Counted from the first letter of the stretch, positions 1-15,781 are shown. The stretch is DNA of 64,000 nt from Steinernema hermaphroditum (GCA_030435675.1 CM059623.1:12060092-12124091); one strand, 5' to 3'. The notes: generated by a model not told the origin, from the letters alone. Numbers and translations: made by a program.

Positions 1-3000
1 CAAATCAAAACAGAAGTGAAGAAAAATCAAACTGAAGTTAAGGTTAAAAGAAACCAAGAAGAATCTTGAGACATTCTACCGGAACTCGTAATAAATCACT
101 CATGTGAACCGCCGAACCACAAAAAGATCCCTTACACATAAAAGGAGAACAGAATGGCCTGTATGAGCTGAGTATGAGCTACATAGACAGTTCAGGAGAG
201 GCTGGTTCATTTCCACTACAGTGCGGTGCAGGAAGATATCACCCCTCTAACAAATTCTCCGTAGAGAACCAATTTTGAGAAAAACAGATCATACCATTCG
301 AAAGCGCATTTTGAAAGCGATGACAACTCATTCCTCATTTGACAACTCATTCCTGTTGATTACTGATAATAAAAACTGAAGAGAGCTGTGAGCGTAACTC
401 TTCATTCAGAATAAGAATTATAATAAGTTACAGATCCCTGCTTCAATCATTGATGCATCTGCATTTTTCTTGACCAAGCCTACCGCCTTTCCATCACCGT
501 TGCCTTCCTGAATTGGCCTTAAGCAGTTTTCCCGTGGAAGGTTTCCATTCACTGATCTTCTTCGACCATTTCATAGTTACTCAGGGTCGTAAAGATTTTT
601 ATGTTTCTGCTTTACCATTTCTAATTACAGCGTTTGCAATAATTTTTACACATCTACTGCTTTCATTTTTTCAGTTGGAGAAGCGAAGCAGACACTATCA
701 TGAAAGGTTTAGGTATCTCCTTTACCGTTTACCGATTACAGTGAAACTTAAAGCCATTACACATAGAGCTTATTTATTACTTATTAGATTGCGATTGAGC
801 TTCGCACCTCTAGTTCATTGGATGTTCGACATCGCCCTGCTCGCGGTTGGTACTGTGGCTGATACTCATGTTAGCCGTATCCAAATGTTCCGGACTCAAA
901 CTTCTCACCAAATTGGAGATTAAATTAATTCTGTGTACCAAAGCTCTTTCATTTGTGCTGGTGTTGAACCCGTCGTCCGTTAGCTCTCTTATAAATGAGT
1001 TGAGTAAGCAATTCTTTCTGGCCGTCGTTATTGGATCAATGATCGCCCCGGAACACCGGGGAGCCATTGTTCCACCATCTTGTCAATCGACAACATTGCC
1101 ATACTCGCTCATGGGAAGCCCTGCACTGCACAATGCCGTTCGACAAGTGGATGGTAAACACAATGCCAACAAATTACCGTACTGACTAATGAAATATACT
1201 TGATATAGCCGATTGAAAAAAGAAGCTGAAGAAGAGCGTAGCTCTTGTTCCCTACATCTGAGTACATTACAATTTGAACTCGAAGGCTCCATTCTGACAT
1301 CAGAATTGTTTATGTGATTTATCTGGAATTTGTGTCGTCATTCCTGGACTCTTCTGAAATGTTTTGAACGAAAAGCATGACAGATGCTTATCTCAAAAAA
1401 CTGAACTTTCGATAAACTTTTTCCATCGCTCTTGAAGCAACACTTCATAATAGCAAGTTCTGTGGTTCGCTCCGATTTCCTACACGAAATCTGCACGTCC
1501 CTGTTTACCCTGATCACTTTGCAACAACTCCACTCCGTTCTTTGCTCACATAAGTGTCCGAATTCCTCGAGGCGATTGACGCTCATCGTCGATTTTTTGC
1601 CCCTCTCCGAAGGGCCAAGTGCATATTACAACGGCGAGGGAGCGCGCCGAAGCTGACAATGTTCACGTGCGCCCCGGAATGCAAACTATGATGAAGAAGA
1701 TGATGAGATGATTGAGTGACATGTGCTCCGAGAGTTGCTTGTTGTGATGCGCCGTGTTGGCGCTTCAGCATGAGTCTAGACGTCGGTCGTTGACAGCTGA
1801 TGTTCATGTGAGTCGGAATCCTGCAGAAATCTTCCGAAATCGATACGCGGCGGGACAAGTTCAAAGCGTTGTTTTTTTTTTTCAACGACACTTGCCGTGT
1901 GACGCTAATGATGCGGATTTTTCACACAGGTCGTTCGGGAGCAGACTTGAGACAAGATGCAAGGTGCAGAGAACACTTTACATCTCGGGATTGCAGCGAT
2001 CTTCAGCACGTTTGTGGAGAAACCGTGACGATGTAAGCAAAGTTTTTGATCTGCGATTCCTTAAAACATGTAATATGTATGAGTCACTGTTGTCTTGAAG
2101 GTCATATGTTTGTGCATAACATCCTGAAAACAACAAAAAGCTGGTCAGTCACAAGATCGTGATATGTCCTTGGACATGGCCGTCTGCAAAACAAGTTTTA
2201 CAACGTTTAATGATCGTTGAGCTGGCATCAGCTTCAGAAGACTATAGCATCAGTGCTTACATTAACTCGAAACAGTTTACTACAGATAGGTCATGACCTA
2301 ACTTTTGTCAGTCTGACAAAAATGGACACCGCTATGTATTCTAAACCCAGTTATACGTACATGTAATGTAGGCTGGCTTAGAAGGGAAATCTAACAAATG
2401 GTCCGAAACCCTTCGGTCCCGAAAAAAATTGCGAATCACCAATGTCCACCCCGACATGCTCGTCTTTGACCACTTCTTCCTCGACCTCCGCGGTTCTGAT
2501 TCTTCTTTTAGACGGAAAAAAAACGACTAAACCCAGAAACTGATTCTTCTCGGACACTTCAAGCAAACCTTCAGAAAGTTAGATCTCTTAATACAGTGAG
2601 TGTCGTAAAAAAAATCGCGGTGTTTCACAGGTCACAGGTCATCTGGTTCGGTTCGTACCATGCTTTTCAGAACTCCAAATTCAGGTTAATTTGATTGTTG
2701 CTCGCTTTCTCGTTTTGTTAATTGGGAAATCATCTATTTTTTTGCCAAACGTGCTTTTTCTTTTATTCTTTGTTCTTTTAATAGCTAACGAAAGTAACCA
2801 AATAGCGTTAGCAACTTTGGACATTCTGGAATCGCCGCTGCTGCTCATTATTCGTCGAAGTATTTGAAACTAGAGTCATAGGTAACGATACAAAGACAGG
2901 AGTGGAGAATATACCAACGTGAACGCGCGAATCAGGTAACGCGTGATCGTGTAGAGATTGTTCCCAAGAAGGTTCTTTCAAATTTGTGTTTCAAAGAATA

Positions 3001-3013
3001 TCAGTTCAGTTAA
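1..3013. other. No supported gene
   Basis: AT-rich sequence with short, mutually overlapping open frames on both strands and no family similarity that I recognise. A minus-strand stretch near 2400-2530 reads as an acidic peptide (an EVEEEVVKDEHVG-like run) and could be an exon fragment, but it lacks a convincing start and splice sites. The mixed frames at 1580-2100 show no consistent codon bias. Confidence 0.5.
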
Positions 3014-3208
3014 CCGAAAACGAACATTCTGGGCTTTGAGTGGTCATTTACGGTACTATACAAGCAGTATGTAATCTACCGTGATTGGAATACCGCTGTG
3101 TTCGCTGTGCTCGGTCGGCTCTGGAATCAGCTCCTCTCTAGCCTCTATGATGCCCAGAAGACGGACTACTACGATGTGATACGTGCCTCATTTAACATCC
3201 GAAGATAA
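3014..3208 (+). CDS. Orphan exon-like open frame, possible 3' terminal exon
   Basis: A 65-codon frame is open from just after an in-frame TAA at 3011 to a TAA at 3206-3208. It contains no ATG, so on its own it cannot be a whole gene. Codon choice looks coding: most of the third positions in the stretch encoding WNQLLSSLYDAQKTDYYDV are C or G, unlike the surrounding AT-rich DNA. The predicted peptide is aromatic-rich and probably helical (YKQYVIYRDWNTAVFAVLGRL). I do not recognise the family. An AG lies upstream (near 3005), but I could not identify a partner exon. It may be the last exon of a gene whose other exons I missed, or a remnant. Confidence 0.3.
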   Translation, partial: PKTNILGFEWSFTVLYKQYVIYRDWNTAVFAVLGRLWNQLLSSLYDAQKTDYYDVIRASFNIRR

Positions 3209-5669
3209 GTATCCTACCAAATCCGTGTCCATTTGCTCAATGTCTTGTTCATCTTATATAACGTAACTTGTAGCTTATATAACATCGTGTAACAACGTGT
3301 AACTTATATAACAACAATGTTCTCACAAAAGACGGATTTATTCAGAAACCCAGAAATCTCGAAAACTTTGAAAAGCGGCTCGATAGGTCCATGTGTAATG
3401 CTGATCATTTTATTCGACCCTACAGTTTTGTACCTGAAATGTTTATCGCATTGACCCTGGTAACTTCACCACAATAACCATTTTTGGTACCCCAAAGACT
3501 CGAAATATTTCAAATTGACCTATCCTTAACTAATCGCCACAGCTCCCCAATTAGTCCATGAATCACGCATCGAAACAACTGACACATTGCAGTGAGGCGT
3601 CTACAAGTGCGGTGACTTTGAAAGGGCGTGGTGCACCACAAAAATAAAGATTGATGGCTGAAAAGTCTGCAAACCGATCAATGAGATGGGCATCGCCGTC
3701 GCCGGATCGATGTCCTCGACGGGCCGCCTGTCTGCTCTTCTCGATTTCGGCGGCGTCTTTAACCAAATTTTTTGTTTATTTCGAGTCGCGTTCGGAATCA
3801 CGCGACCCTCTGCGCTAAGCGCAGTGTTTACGAATTGTGTCCCTGACGAATTTGTGAGGTTTTGTGGTGTGACTCGAGAGGAGCGCCCGAAGATCGCCGA
3901 AGACCGATCGCGCTGTCATCTCCGCAAATCCTCAAACTCATCATCTTCTCTTTTTTCCTTCGCTTTCTGTCAGGTGGGGCGCCGTCGCGTCACACGACAC
4001 GCGCTCGCCTGAGGACGACGCGGTCCTAACACATCCCGGGTTCTCGGAACTCGGCCAACCATTCCGCGGGAATGTCCCCGTCCCGGGGAGCTGTCCTGAG
4101 GGCTTTTCGCCGTTCCTATTCGGAGAGACTCCTCTATCCTTATATGGCTGTATTTTCTTTTCTATGACTTTTTCACTATCTTCAGTTGCTGTTTTTCTGC
4201 GTGTTGATTGTTGATCGACACCAGAAAGACAATAGCTGACAGTTTTCAATAATCATTTTGTTGTGTACAATATGAAGTACTTTAAAGTACTTTAAATGAG
4301 CGTTTTCATTTTGATGCGATTGACACAGCAACCTTCTATCCAGCACACTGAAACGTTCTTAGGACAACTAGTACTTATAATGATTCCGGATCATGACCGA
4401 GATTGCGCGAAGACTACGCTAAATCGTGGTATTCATATAACAAATTCAATCTTTTTGACTCAATTTTGATCAATTCAAAGTTGACATTGCCATTTAAGTA
4501 AATACTTAAGATTCAAATTCCCGAAATTATTGTTTTTTTATTTTTGTTTCTCGTTTCTTGAAGTAATAACGTGACTCCAATAAAACGTATGAAGCAAAGT
4601 AAAGTATGTAATAAAGTATGTAACTGACACGTGATTTGACTTGAGAATTAAGGCTCAGCTGTTCACTGATCAATCGGTGGACTAGTTAACATTTTGAAAT
4701 ATTGGGAAAACATTATTTGTGCTTAAAAGTTACAACCCAACAAATCTCAAACGTCATGTCCCTTTTACAGAAATAAACAGAAGCTTAAGGTATTCTGATG
4801 AAGCGCATTTTTATGTTGAATTTAGCACAGCCATCATCCCAGGAGACATGGTGCTAATGGTGCGGTTTTATCCCAACTATCTGTCTGACCCAATAGGCAA
4901 AATAGCGATTTTGACCCATAATCTGAAGACTAAGCTTCACTCCAACGGCCATGTAATATTTTGAGACCAACTTGTTCTTATCAAACGCGCCGAGGTTGGG
5001 TGAACATAGAGCGCATTTTTTGCATTGTGATTCTAGCACAATCACCGAAAGCCGGAGGTCAAAGCCAGCTTCATTTTCATTCTTCCACATTGTCTAAGCT
5101 TTAAGCATTGCTCTCTTGCAGTTTAAGCTTCTACCTAGTGATTTGAGACTCCGCTCTAAATTCCGTGCTGTAAAAAATGCGCTCTATGTTCACCCAACCA
5201 AGCTTCGATTCACTTCCACTTCCTTTGTGAGACCTCAGCTTGCAAAATCACATAACATCGTGAAAATATGCTACATTCGCATCTGTCCTTTACCTCCTTC
5301 TTCATAAACGGTGAATGTGCAAAACTTCCATTTTTGATCAATTGCCATCCACAACAACCAGCGTAATACAACATCTGTCATTGGCGGATGTACGCAATTC
5401 GGACACAACCCTCACCTCCTTTTGACGTCGTTGTTTACCGAAAACCTCGACTTCCAGGCCTCCATCACTTAATCACAGTTTTGGGGCTCGGCAAGCACCT
5501 CTCGATGTTGATCTCTAATCGCTGTTTTCCCGTGCTATTCTGCACGAATTCGGAGCTTTTTGCGCGCGGCAGACTCATTTGTTTATTGTTGCCGTCTGTT
5601 CCGAGCGGCGATGAGTCATTTCCGTTCTTCGCGAGTGCTTCGGAAGTGTACGGCAACGTGTTCTTGCAG
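3209..5669. other. No supported gene; AT-rich with one inverted repeat
   Basis: Several short open frames occur at 3563-4250 and 4719-5307, on both strands and overlapping each other, which argues against coding. The only structure I can support is the inverted repeat at 4988-5208, listed separately. The GC-rich patch at 3680-4130 could be a promoter or a decayed exon; nothing specific can be assigned. Confidence 0.45.
4988..5208. repeat. Inverted repeat (MITE-like)
   Basis: The left arm (about 4991-5022) reads GGTTGGGTGAACATAGAGCG followed by CATTTTTT. The right arm (about 5172-5203) is its near-perfect reverse complement (AAAAAATGCGCTCTATGTTC then ACCCAACC). Weaker inverted similarity extends outwards (GAGACC near 4961 against GTGAGACCTC near 5228). 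The arms are separated by about 150 bp. Target-site duplications were not identified, so the transposon class is open. Confidence 0.55.
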
Positions 5670-8600
5670 ATGAAGAAAAAACGTTCTCTACTCACAATGC
5701 TTACCGTGTTTATATTGCTTTTCTACACGGATATGCGACAAGTCGCGGCTATGGGCCGATCAGGTGAGGCTTTTATAGGGCGGGGTACGTATTCTATCTT
5801 GGGACAAAAAATGGGGAAAATGATGAACATACCAATCTTGATACATAGGTGGTCAGAATACCGCTTGTACTGGCTCTTCTAGTGGTGAACGTATTGATCG
5901 TCAAGCAGGTCGATGGCAAAGTGCCTTGAAGCATAGGTGCTTGCGAAACTGAGATGTGAATACCCCCTCTAGTACAATGAACTTATAGTTGAACCTAACA
6001 GCAGGAGAACGTCACTTTTCCTAACTGCAATAAAATGATAAGTACCATTGTTATGCTGTCAAATCGCACGTCTTACAATCGAGCTCGTACTTTGGACTAT
6101 CAAATCAAGTGTGCTCTTTGCACTTTGGGTTGCTTTTTTTTCGTCAACCTAACGGTTTTTAACTGTAGTTTCCGACAATTCATATCTTTTTGATTGAAAT
6201 TGTTGTTTAGGGTATGGGTAAGGTGGTGGTCAAAAAGAGCTAACCGAGCTCTATGTCAGCTCAGTCACGGAAAAAATGGAGAGTTGTTTTATTGCTCAAT
6301 TTCAAGATATACGGTCTAGTGCGGTCGCATTACTGGTAAATCATACTGCCTCTACTATCCTGTACGAACGGAAGGTTCACAAAAGACAAAACGGTCGAAT
6401 AAAAAAGCTGATCCGTGTTAGATGAATACAGCGAACATAGGTTATCTACAGCTTTCCATATTGCAGCAACCCATCAATATTAGAAATGAATGACATCTCC
6501 TTTCATCGCTGTTTAGACACATTCGAGATCGACTACCGGCCAGTAAACGCCACAATCACAATTGATGATTCCAACTCACTGTTTGTACAATTCCACAACG
6601 ACTCTTCTACCGCGACCATTACGGTAACGCCTAACCTCCCTTCTGATCGCCACTCTCTTCAGGGTTTAAACGTGTATCTCACATCGAATCGCGAGCTTTC
6701 TCTCCCTCTCTCACTCTGGCAACGCATCGAAATCACCGAATCTTCCTACTTGCTCGACCCGGACACCTACGACATCACTCCCAACACTCGCTACCGTCTC
6801 AGGATATCAGCCAATGACAGCGAAGTCGAACTTGACCCTTCCCACGAGATCATAATCCCAACCGGAAATGGAGTGCCTCTGCCTCCAAGCGATGTTGTCA
6901 TAAGTCTTACGGAGAATCATACGGTTGCCGTCAGCTTCAAGCCAGTACAGTTCCGCAGAGGAAGAAGGAAGTTCGCTACGGACTACTTGGTCGAGTACAC
7001 CGATAGCCCCGTCAGAGCGCCGGATGAGTGGGTGAAAGTGCCAGTGAAGATGAACAAGCAGAAGGGGAACAAGGATGTTGTGGCTTTGCTACCTGGGCTG
7101 GATCCAAACATCACCTACTATTTGACGGTTAAATCGATGTGTGCCAAGAACGCTGGGGCCGCAAGCCCGGTGGAACAGTTCAATATTGGACAGCTGAATA
7201 GTAAGTTGACATTTCACAAAGATTCTTCTTATTATCATTGTTCAATTTCTCTCCATTTTCTCCATTTCAAACCGGCTTTTGACACATCCTAATGCCACAA
7301 CTCTGGGCGATTTTGTGCCCTCCGCCGATGCACAGAGCGCAAAAGATCGTGAAAATCCGCAATTCTCCTACAGCGACCATTAATCTACGGCGTTCTATTC
7401 TTAGGCAAACGGCCTCGTGTAAAAATAGTGGAAGGCACGCGGCTGGATCTGTTCCCGTCGACCGACGTCACGCTCGCCCTCACCTGCACCGGAAGCGGGA
7501 AGTCCAGCCTGCCCCAGCTGAGCTGGTCGCTCGACGGAGTTCCGCTCGTCGATCAGCAGGGCGGCTACCACATCTATCAAACCGCCCACACGCTCGACGA
7601 GAAGGTGACGTCACTTCTGAAGGCGGACACCCGCACCCGATCAGGGAACTTCACGTGCGTCGCCGTCAACGAGGACGGCGAGAGCTCGGCCACGATTGAA
7701 GTGAGGATTTTGGGACCCGGAAGTTATCCGGCCGATATAAATATCAACTATGGACAGGACGGCTTCGAGATGAGTTGGCAGCCTCCGATTATTTCGAATG
7801 GAATGATCACTGTATGCACTGTCAGATCTCGGAAAAAAGTGTAACGGAGCGTTTCAGGCCTACATAATCTACCACACCACATCCGAGAACTCTCAGCTGG
7901 CCGACTGGCACAAAATTCAGTTGAACGCCACTGAGACAAACGTCACTATCCCTGTGGAACACGAACGCACCGACTATTTCTTCCGCGTTCAAGCAGCTAC
8001 TGGCCAAGGCCCCGGAATCATTTCTCCTCCTTTCCGAGTCAAATCCGGAAGTAAAGGTAGACAACACCCTAGAGTCCAAGAAAAAAAAAGTTCGATGATT
8101 TAGAAAATAGGAAAAAAATTAAAAAAAAGAGAAGGGAGGCTAATAGAAAAACATAAGGTCCCGCCGAGATTTGAACTCGGGTCGCAGGATTCAGAGTCCT
8201 GAGTGCTAACCGCTACACCACGGGACCACCGGACTCAATGCTGTCTGCACGCAATAAGTCTCTGTCTAGAATTACCCTGCCTTCTCTAACTCTCCAGACA
8301 GACACCGGTGTTCAGACATCGTCGCGTTCTGGTGATACCCTTCTCGAATGGCAGCTTCTCCATCTTGATGAATTTTTGGAACCCGCAAGGGTATAAACGG
8401 ATTAAGATCATTAGCACTTGCTAAGGATTAAATTTTTGGAACGCTTGACCGAAAGGTCGAGCACATAAACGGCTGGATGCACTCAATCATTACAATAATG
8501 GCTAGGCAAAATTGAAAAAGACAAGGTCGCACCGAGATTTGAACTCGGCTCGCAGGATTCAGAGTCCTGAATACTAACCGTACACCACGTTATAAATCGA

Positions 8601-11600
8601 TCAGCGTCATTTCTTTTATAACCCAGGGTTTCTAATAGCTCTCGTCCACATCGCTGATAGACGTCTACCCACTGTGCCTCTACCAGCGCTTTCAGTTCGA
8701 CCGCTCAACGCGTCTGTCGTTCTCCTCAACGTACCTTCTTCTGGATCAATCGTCGACCCCGGCACGGTCGTCGAATTCAAATGCTCGGCCACAGGATCGC
8801 CCCTCCCCGATCTGTCCTATTACATGTTATCAAAAGACGGCCAAGTGGACGAGACTTCCAGCGTCTCAATCGACAAGAACACTTCTCAAAGTGCGGAATC
8901 CGTTGTGATTCACAAGGAACTGACCACCAGTCATCAGATTGTCTGCGTTGCGACGAACTCTTTGGAGAAGATCGAGAACAGAGTTCTGGTTCAAGTCAAA
9001 AGTAAGTTCCGTGTCATGATGATCTGTTGACAGTAGCTTAACTAGAACCTGGCTCTCCACCGAGGAACGTCCAGTATACAATAGAAAACGAAAGCGAGAT
9101 TCAGCTTAGCTGGAGCCCACCGGAATTATGGAATGAGCCGATTACGGTAACGTTGGAGTCGCGCTTTTCCCTGTCCATTAAGTCTTTTTTTAGTCCTACA
9201 AGGTATATCTCACCAAGGATGTCTCAGAACCTCTATCAAACTGGCTGAGCGTGGTCACTGACCTCCCTTCCATTCTTCTCGATGAAGACCACCTGGATCC
9301 AGAAAGCACTTACTACGTGAAAATAAGCGCGATAAACGACTACGGCGAAGGTCCTTCGACCGAGCACCCCATCAGTTTCTACAGTCCGTCCGGAGGACCC
9401 CAAGACCCGCCAAGACACGTGGTCATTGAATTCGACGAAGCCAACGCGATCATGCTCCGCTGGCATCAGCCGCTTCATCCTAAAGGAAAAATTCGGGTAC
9501 TGTACCGTCCAACCATCCAAATTACGAAGCAAAAGCGTTCAGTTCTATACGATTTACTTCACCAAAGACCCTGGCCTCAGCGACGATCTCTATAGGGAAT
9601 GGGAAACGGTGACCGTGCCTGGAAATGGGAACAGAACTACGTTCAGGCTTCATCAAGCGGAACACAACCTCAGGCCGAAAACTCTGTACAGGGTCAGGAT
9701 ATCGGCGAGCAATTCCATGGGTGAAGGGCCGTCTACCAGTGTGACGGAGTTCGAAACCGCCGTGGCTGGTAAGTACCGTATCATTTACATATCTATGTTT
9801 CCCATTCTTCCAGAGCTTCCTGTCCCCACGGACATCGAAGTGTCCGTCGACGAAGACAACACCGTACATCTTTCCTTCATAGCCGTCCGCAACCCAGAAG
9901 ACCACTCCCAAATCGTGCAAGACTACAAGGTCTCTGTTTCTGCCTCGGAAGATACCCTCAACGCACGATGGCACCCCATCGAACAGATCTCAACGATGAC
10001 CGACCAGCTGACCAACAAGGTCCAAGTGGCCATCGACGGCGCCATGCTTCAGAAGAACACTAACTACTGGATTAACGTCGCCTCTGACCTCCCAACACAG
10101 ACGCGCGTTCAAGCTTCTAAACCGAAGAGGTTACGAACTGGAGACGGAGAGGTCACTCCTACAGTAGTCATAAACGAAGGGGACTATATATCAAGAGATC
10201 CGGATGTCTCGACTTCGATCAGCATCACTTGCGATGCTGAAGGTGTTCCAAGGCCACGTATCGAGTGGATCTTTGATGATACGGTGGTGAACACGAGCAA
10301 GTTCTACAAGATCGACGATGTAACGTTGGATTACGAAACGAATCCTAGGTCTAAAAGGTGAGCCGAGTTTTGAATTCCAGGCTGTTTAACTCAGTTTCAG
10401 GTCGAAGATCACAATGATTTCGGCGGTCAAAGCGGGCGTTCTCACCTGTCGCGCTGTAAACAACAAGGCCTCCACTAACGCCTCCATCACCATCGAAATA
10501 CGAGGCCCCGGCTCGCCTCCGGCCAATGTCAACATCTATCAGATCCGCAACGGCTTCAACTTGTCCTGGAACGAACCGGATATTCCCAATGGAAATATCA
10601 CTGTAGGACCCTTGGGTAGTTCCTCCTATAGGCGACTTTCAGAAATACATCATATACTACACCCACCGCAACACGGACGACTTGAACGACTGGACGACGC
10701 TCCTTCTTGAGCCGAACGTTCAAACGACCGAAATCATGATCGACCGGGAGCTGACTCGATATCGCTTCAGGCTTCAGTCTATCTCGGAACTAGGGCCAGG
10801 CATCATATCGCCCGTCTATGAGATCTCATCGAGCAGGAAATGTATGTTGTTCGGACGGGCTCCTCAGCCCTATCTTGTCTAGATGTCCCACTGGAAGTGA
10901 ACCTCCACTTGGTCGAGTTCGAAGGCACTTGGATGGACGACGAGACTGCAGCTGAAGTGGAGCCCAGCACGGAGATCCAGTTCTTCTGTCAAGCGTCAGG
11001 CAATCCCATTCCAGCAGTTACTTTCTTCTGGGAGACGATGGAAGACGACGACGATGGATTGGAGCCGGGAAGTACGTCGGTTCTTCTGGAACAACGTCTT
11101 CGCCACGACTACAAGATCGACACGATGATCGCCTCCGTCACCACGCACACGTCTCGGAATCTCGTGTGCAGGGCCAACAACACCGATGGAGTCTCCGAGT
11201 CCAAGGTGGCCATCAGAATCAATAGTATGAACAGCCTTGCTTCTTCTTTCCCCAGCATCTCCTTCTTTAGAACCCGGAGGACCTCCCACAGGCATAAAGT
11301 ATACGATCTCCGCTGACAACAATGTTACGTTGAAGTGGTTGAAGCCAGACTACGCTAATGGAAATCTGACGGTATGCATCCATGCGTCATCGAAATTCCA
11401 CAGTATTCAGGGGTACAATGTGTACCTACACAACAACGTCACTACTCCTGTGGAGCTCTGGAGGCGATTCGAGTTGGACTCTGAGGAAACGGAACTGTTC
11501 CTAGTGAGAGGACAGCTTAAGCCGTCGAGCACGTATTATTTCGTGCTTAGCGCTAATAATACTTACGGTGAAGGACCCAAATCCAGGCCAATAGAGATAA

Positions 11601-12608
11601 ACACCGCTACTGGAGGTGAGTCCACTACGAACCTTCCCTAAAAAACCAAGTCGTTGCTAGCTCAAAAACAAGCGTATGTTTATTCCCTCAATTTGCAGCT
11701 GGGAAAACGCGTGGGAACATGGGAAATGGAGAAAAACGAATATGTCGGCAGAACCGGAATTAATTAGCTGAGATCTCGGGGAAATGGGAAAGTGAATTCT
11801 AGTGGACTAATGACTTACATTCATCTTCTATGCAATCCAGGATTATCATTCACGCGCCTATATTTACATTTAGTACCTTCCTTAGTTCAGAAAGCACTTA
11901 TTTCTGAGGAGCCCCCTTCAACTTTGATGTCAAATTCTGTGAATCTGAACATTAGGTCTCTATGGAGACACACATAATAACACGATGACACATACTCCTT
12001 TGTTTTCGCAATCTCTGGTCCTTTGCGTGTGGCCCAATCATAGCCGACTTACCCATAAACAAGGCATTATCCCTGCGCGTCACAGCCGTCTCCTAAAACT
12101 ACTGTACATAAGCGGTTCGAAAATATCCACATGAATAACACAAATCCACTAATTTCTCTCTTTCTCAGGACCAATGGATGCCCCTCATCATGTGGACATC
12201 AGAGTCGACGAACACAACAAAGTCAAAATCTCGTGGAAACCGCCTCATCACCCCAACGGTCAACTGCAGAACTACACGATCTATTACACACGCTCAAGAG
12301 TCAGCGACCCAAAAGGTCACGATGGAACGTACAAGAAGTGGCAAGTCCTGGGGATCTCGCCCCTGGTCAACACGTACATCATCGACGGACGACTGGACGG
12401 TCTTCTGCCGCACGAGCAGTACCGCCTGATGATGAGTGCCACCAACGACCTCTCCGAGGGTCCCCCCACGAAAGTGTACAAGTTCCGTACTCGCAGTGGC
12501 GTCGCCGGCAAGCCAAGCAACATCTCAATCGTGCAGCAGTTTGCCGCCACCGTAATCAGCTTCGACAGGTTGTACGACACACGTGGCGCGACCCCTGTGT
12601 GGATTAAG
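5670..12608 (+). CDS. Large secreted/cell-surface Ig and fibronectin-III repeat protein, 3' end missing
   Basis: Fifteen exons join with consistent phases: 5670-5763, 6484-7200, 7405-7811, 7858-8056, 8696-9001, 9046-9146, 9194-9496, 9543-9768, 9814-10357, 10401-10602, 10643-10841, 10883-11224, 11271-11371, 11411-11615, 12169-12608 (about 1,462 residues). The first exon follows a TTCTTGCAG acceptor directly before the ATG and encodes a signal peptide (KKKRSLLTMLTVFILLF...VAA). Domains in order: FN3, FN3, Ig, FN3, Ig, FN3, FN3, FN3, Ig, FN3, Ig, FN3, FN3, then the first half of another FN3. FN3 domains show W...P and the Y.RV.A.N..GEGP signature. Ig domains show the paired Cys and Trp (for example LTCTG...LSW...FTCVAVNEDG). 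N-glycosylation sites are frequent. The architecture fits an adhesion or matrix protein such as nematode DIG-1-type giants, but the ortholog is unproven. The last exon ends at a GTGAGT donor within a domain; no continuation was found downstream. The first-exon link is less certain than the rest. Confidence 0.8.
8157..8227 (-). tRNA. tRNA-Gln(CTG)
   Basis: Read on the minus strand, a 7-bp acceptor stem (GGTCCCG/CGGGACC), a D arm (TGGTGTAGCGGTTAGCA), an anticodon stem CAGGA/TCCTG around loop CTCTGAA (anticodon CTG, decoding CAG) and a T arm CCGAG-TTCAAAT-CTCGG fold perfectly. A TTTTT pol III terminator lies about 8 nt beyond the 3' end. The gene sits antisense within an intron (8057-8695) of the Ig/FN3 gene. 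Confidence 0.95.
8524..8590 (-). pseudogene. tRNA-Gln pseudogene
   Basis: This is a decayed copy of the neighbouring tRNA-Gln, in the same intron and orientation. The anticodon arm (CAGGACTCTGAATCCTG) and the T-arm region are kept. The acceptor stem no longer pairs (ATAACGT against TGCGACC), and the D arm has lost a base and changed others. It is about 300 bp from the intact gene and probably arose by local duplication. A TTTTT run still follows the 3' side. Confidence 0.85.
11799..12128. repeat. Dispersed repeat, copy 1 (intronic)
   Basis: About 315 bp, from GACTTACATTCATCTTCT near 11812 to GCGGTTCGAAAATATC at 12128, are nearly identical to 18008-18325. Both copies lie in the same orientation inside introns of plus-strand genes (Ig/FN3 and IFT81). 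A weaker shared CTAGTGGA lies just upstream of both. There is no coding potential. The high identity in intronic DNA implies recent transposition or conversion. The class is unknown. Confidence 0.8.
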
Positions 12609-12872
12609 GTGAGTGCATTTATTTACTGGAGATCGCCGCTGTCATTATCAGTCTCGAAGTTTATTATCGCATACGCCAGATTAGGGATGGGTAGCTGTTG
12701 GGAATAGTGAGTATATGGGAGAGAAGAGGAGTGTTCACTACTGATGAGATGGAGGTTATGCCGGAGAGGACAGTTTATGTACAATAACACGAGCATTTAC
12801 TTAGATGGGACAATGACAAAGTTTGTACCGATGGTCTACATCATTAACATTGAAAGGGGATTAACGACGGGC

Positions 12873-15586
<2,714 letters not shown>

Positions 15587-15657
15587 GCCCAAGGCAGGAA
15601 TCGAACCTGCGTCGCCACGGCCACAACGTGGAGTACTAACCACTATACTACTTGGGC
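15587..15657 (-). tRNA. tRNA-His(GTG)
   Basis: On the minus strand a 7-bp acceptor stem (GCCCAAG/CTTGGGC), a D arm (TAGTATAGTGGTTAGTA), an anticodon stem CCACG/CGTGG with loop TTGTGGC (anticodon GTG) and a T arm GCAGG-TTCGATT-CCTGC are all intact. A TTTTT stretch follows the 3' end by about 7 nt. It lies about 125 bp upstream of the IFT81 start, on the opposite strand. Confidence 0.95.
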
Positions 15658-15781
15658 CGATAGTTCGGCGGCTCCAAACGCCTTATGCTCCAGATCGCCA
15701 GTGTATCCGACTACGTTTCCATGGCTACAGCTGGCGCTTATGCCCGCAAACAAGTAGTCGAAACGCGTCCTTCAACGGAAA

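Noticed and set aside
1754..2098. 114-codon plus-strand frame
   Set aside because: Overlaps a minus-strand frame of similar length, includes a T10 run, and shows no family similarity or splice context.
5388..5882. 164-codon plus-strand frame as a gene by itself
   Set aside because: The signal-peptide part (from 5670) fits better as the first exon of the Ig/FN3 gene with a GTGAGG donor; the preceding codons lie upstream of a TTGCAG acceptor and the following codons are intronic.
12609..12707. Read-through end of the Ig/FN3 gene to TAG
   Set aside because: The FN3 domain is incomplete at 12608, a consensus GTGAGT donor is present, and the 33 read-through residues do not resemble FN3 sequence.
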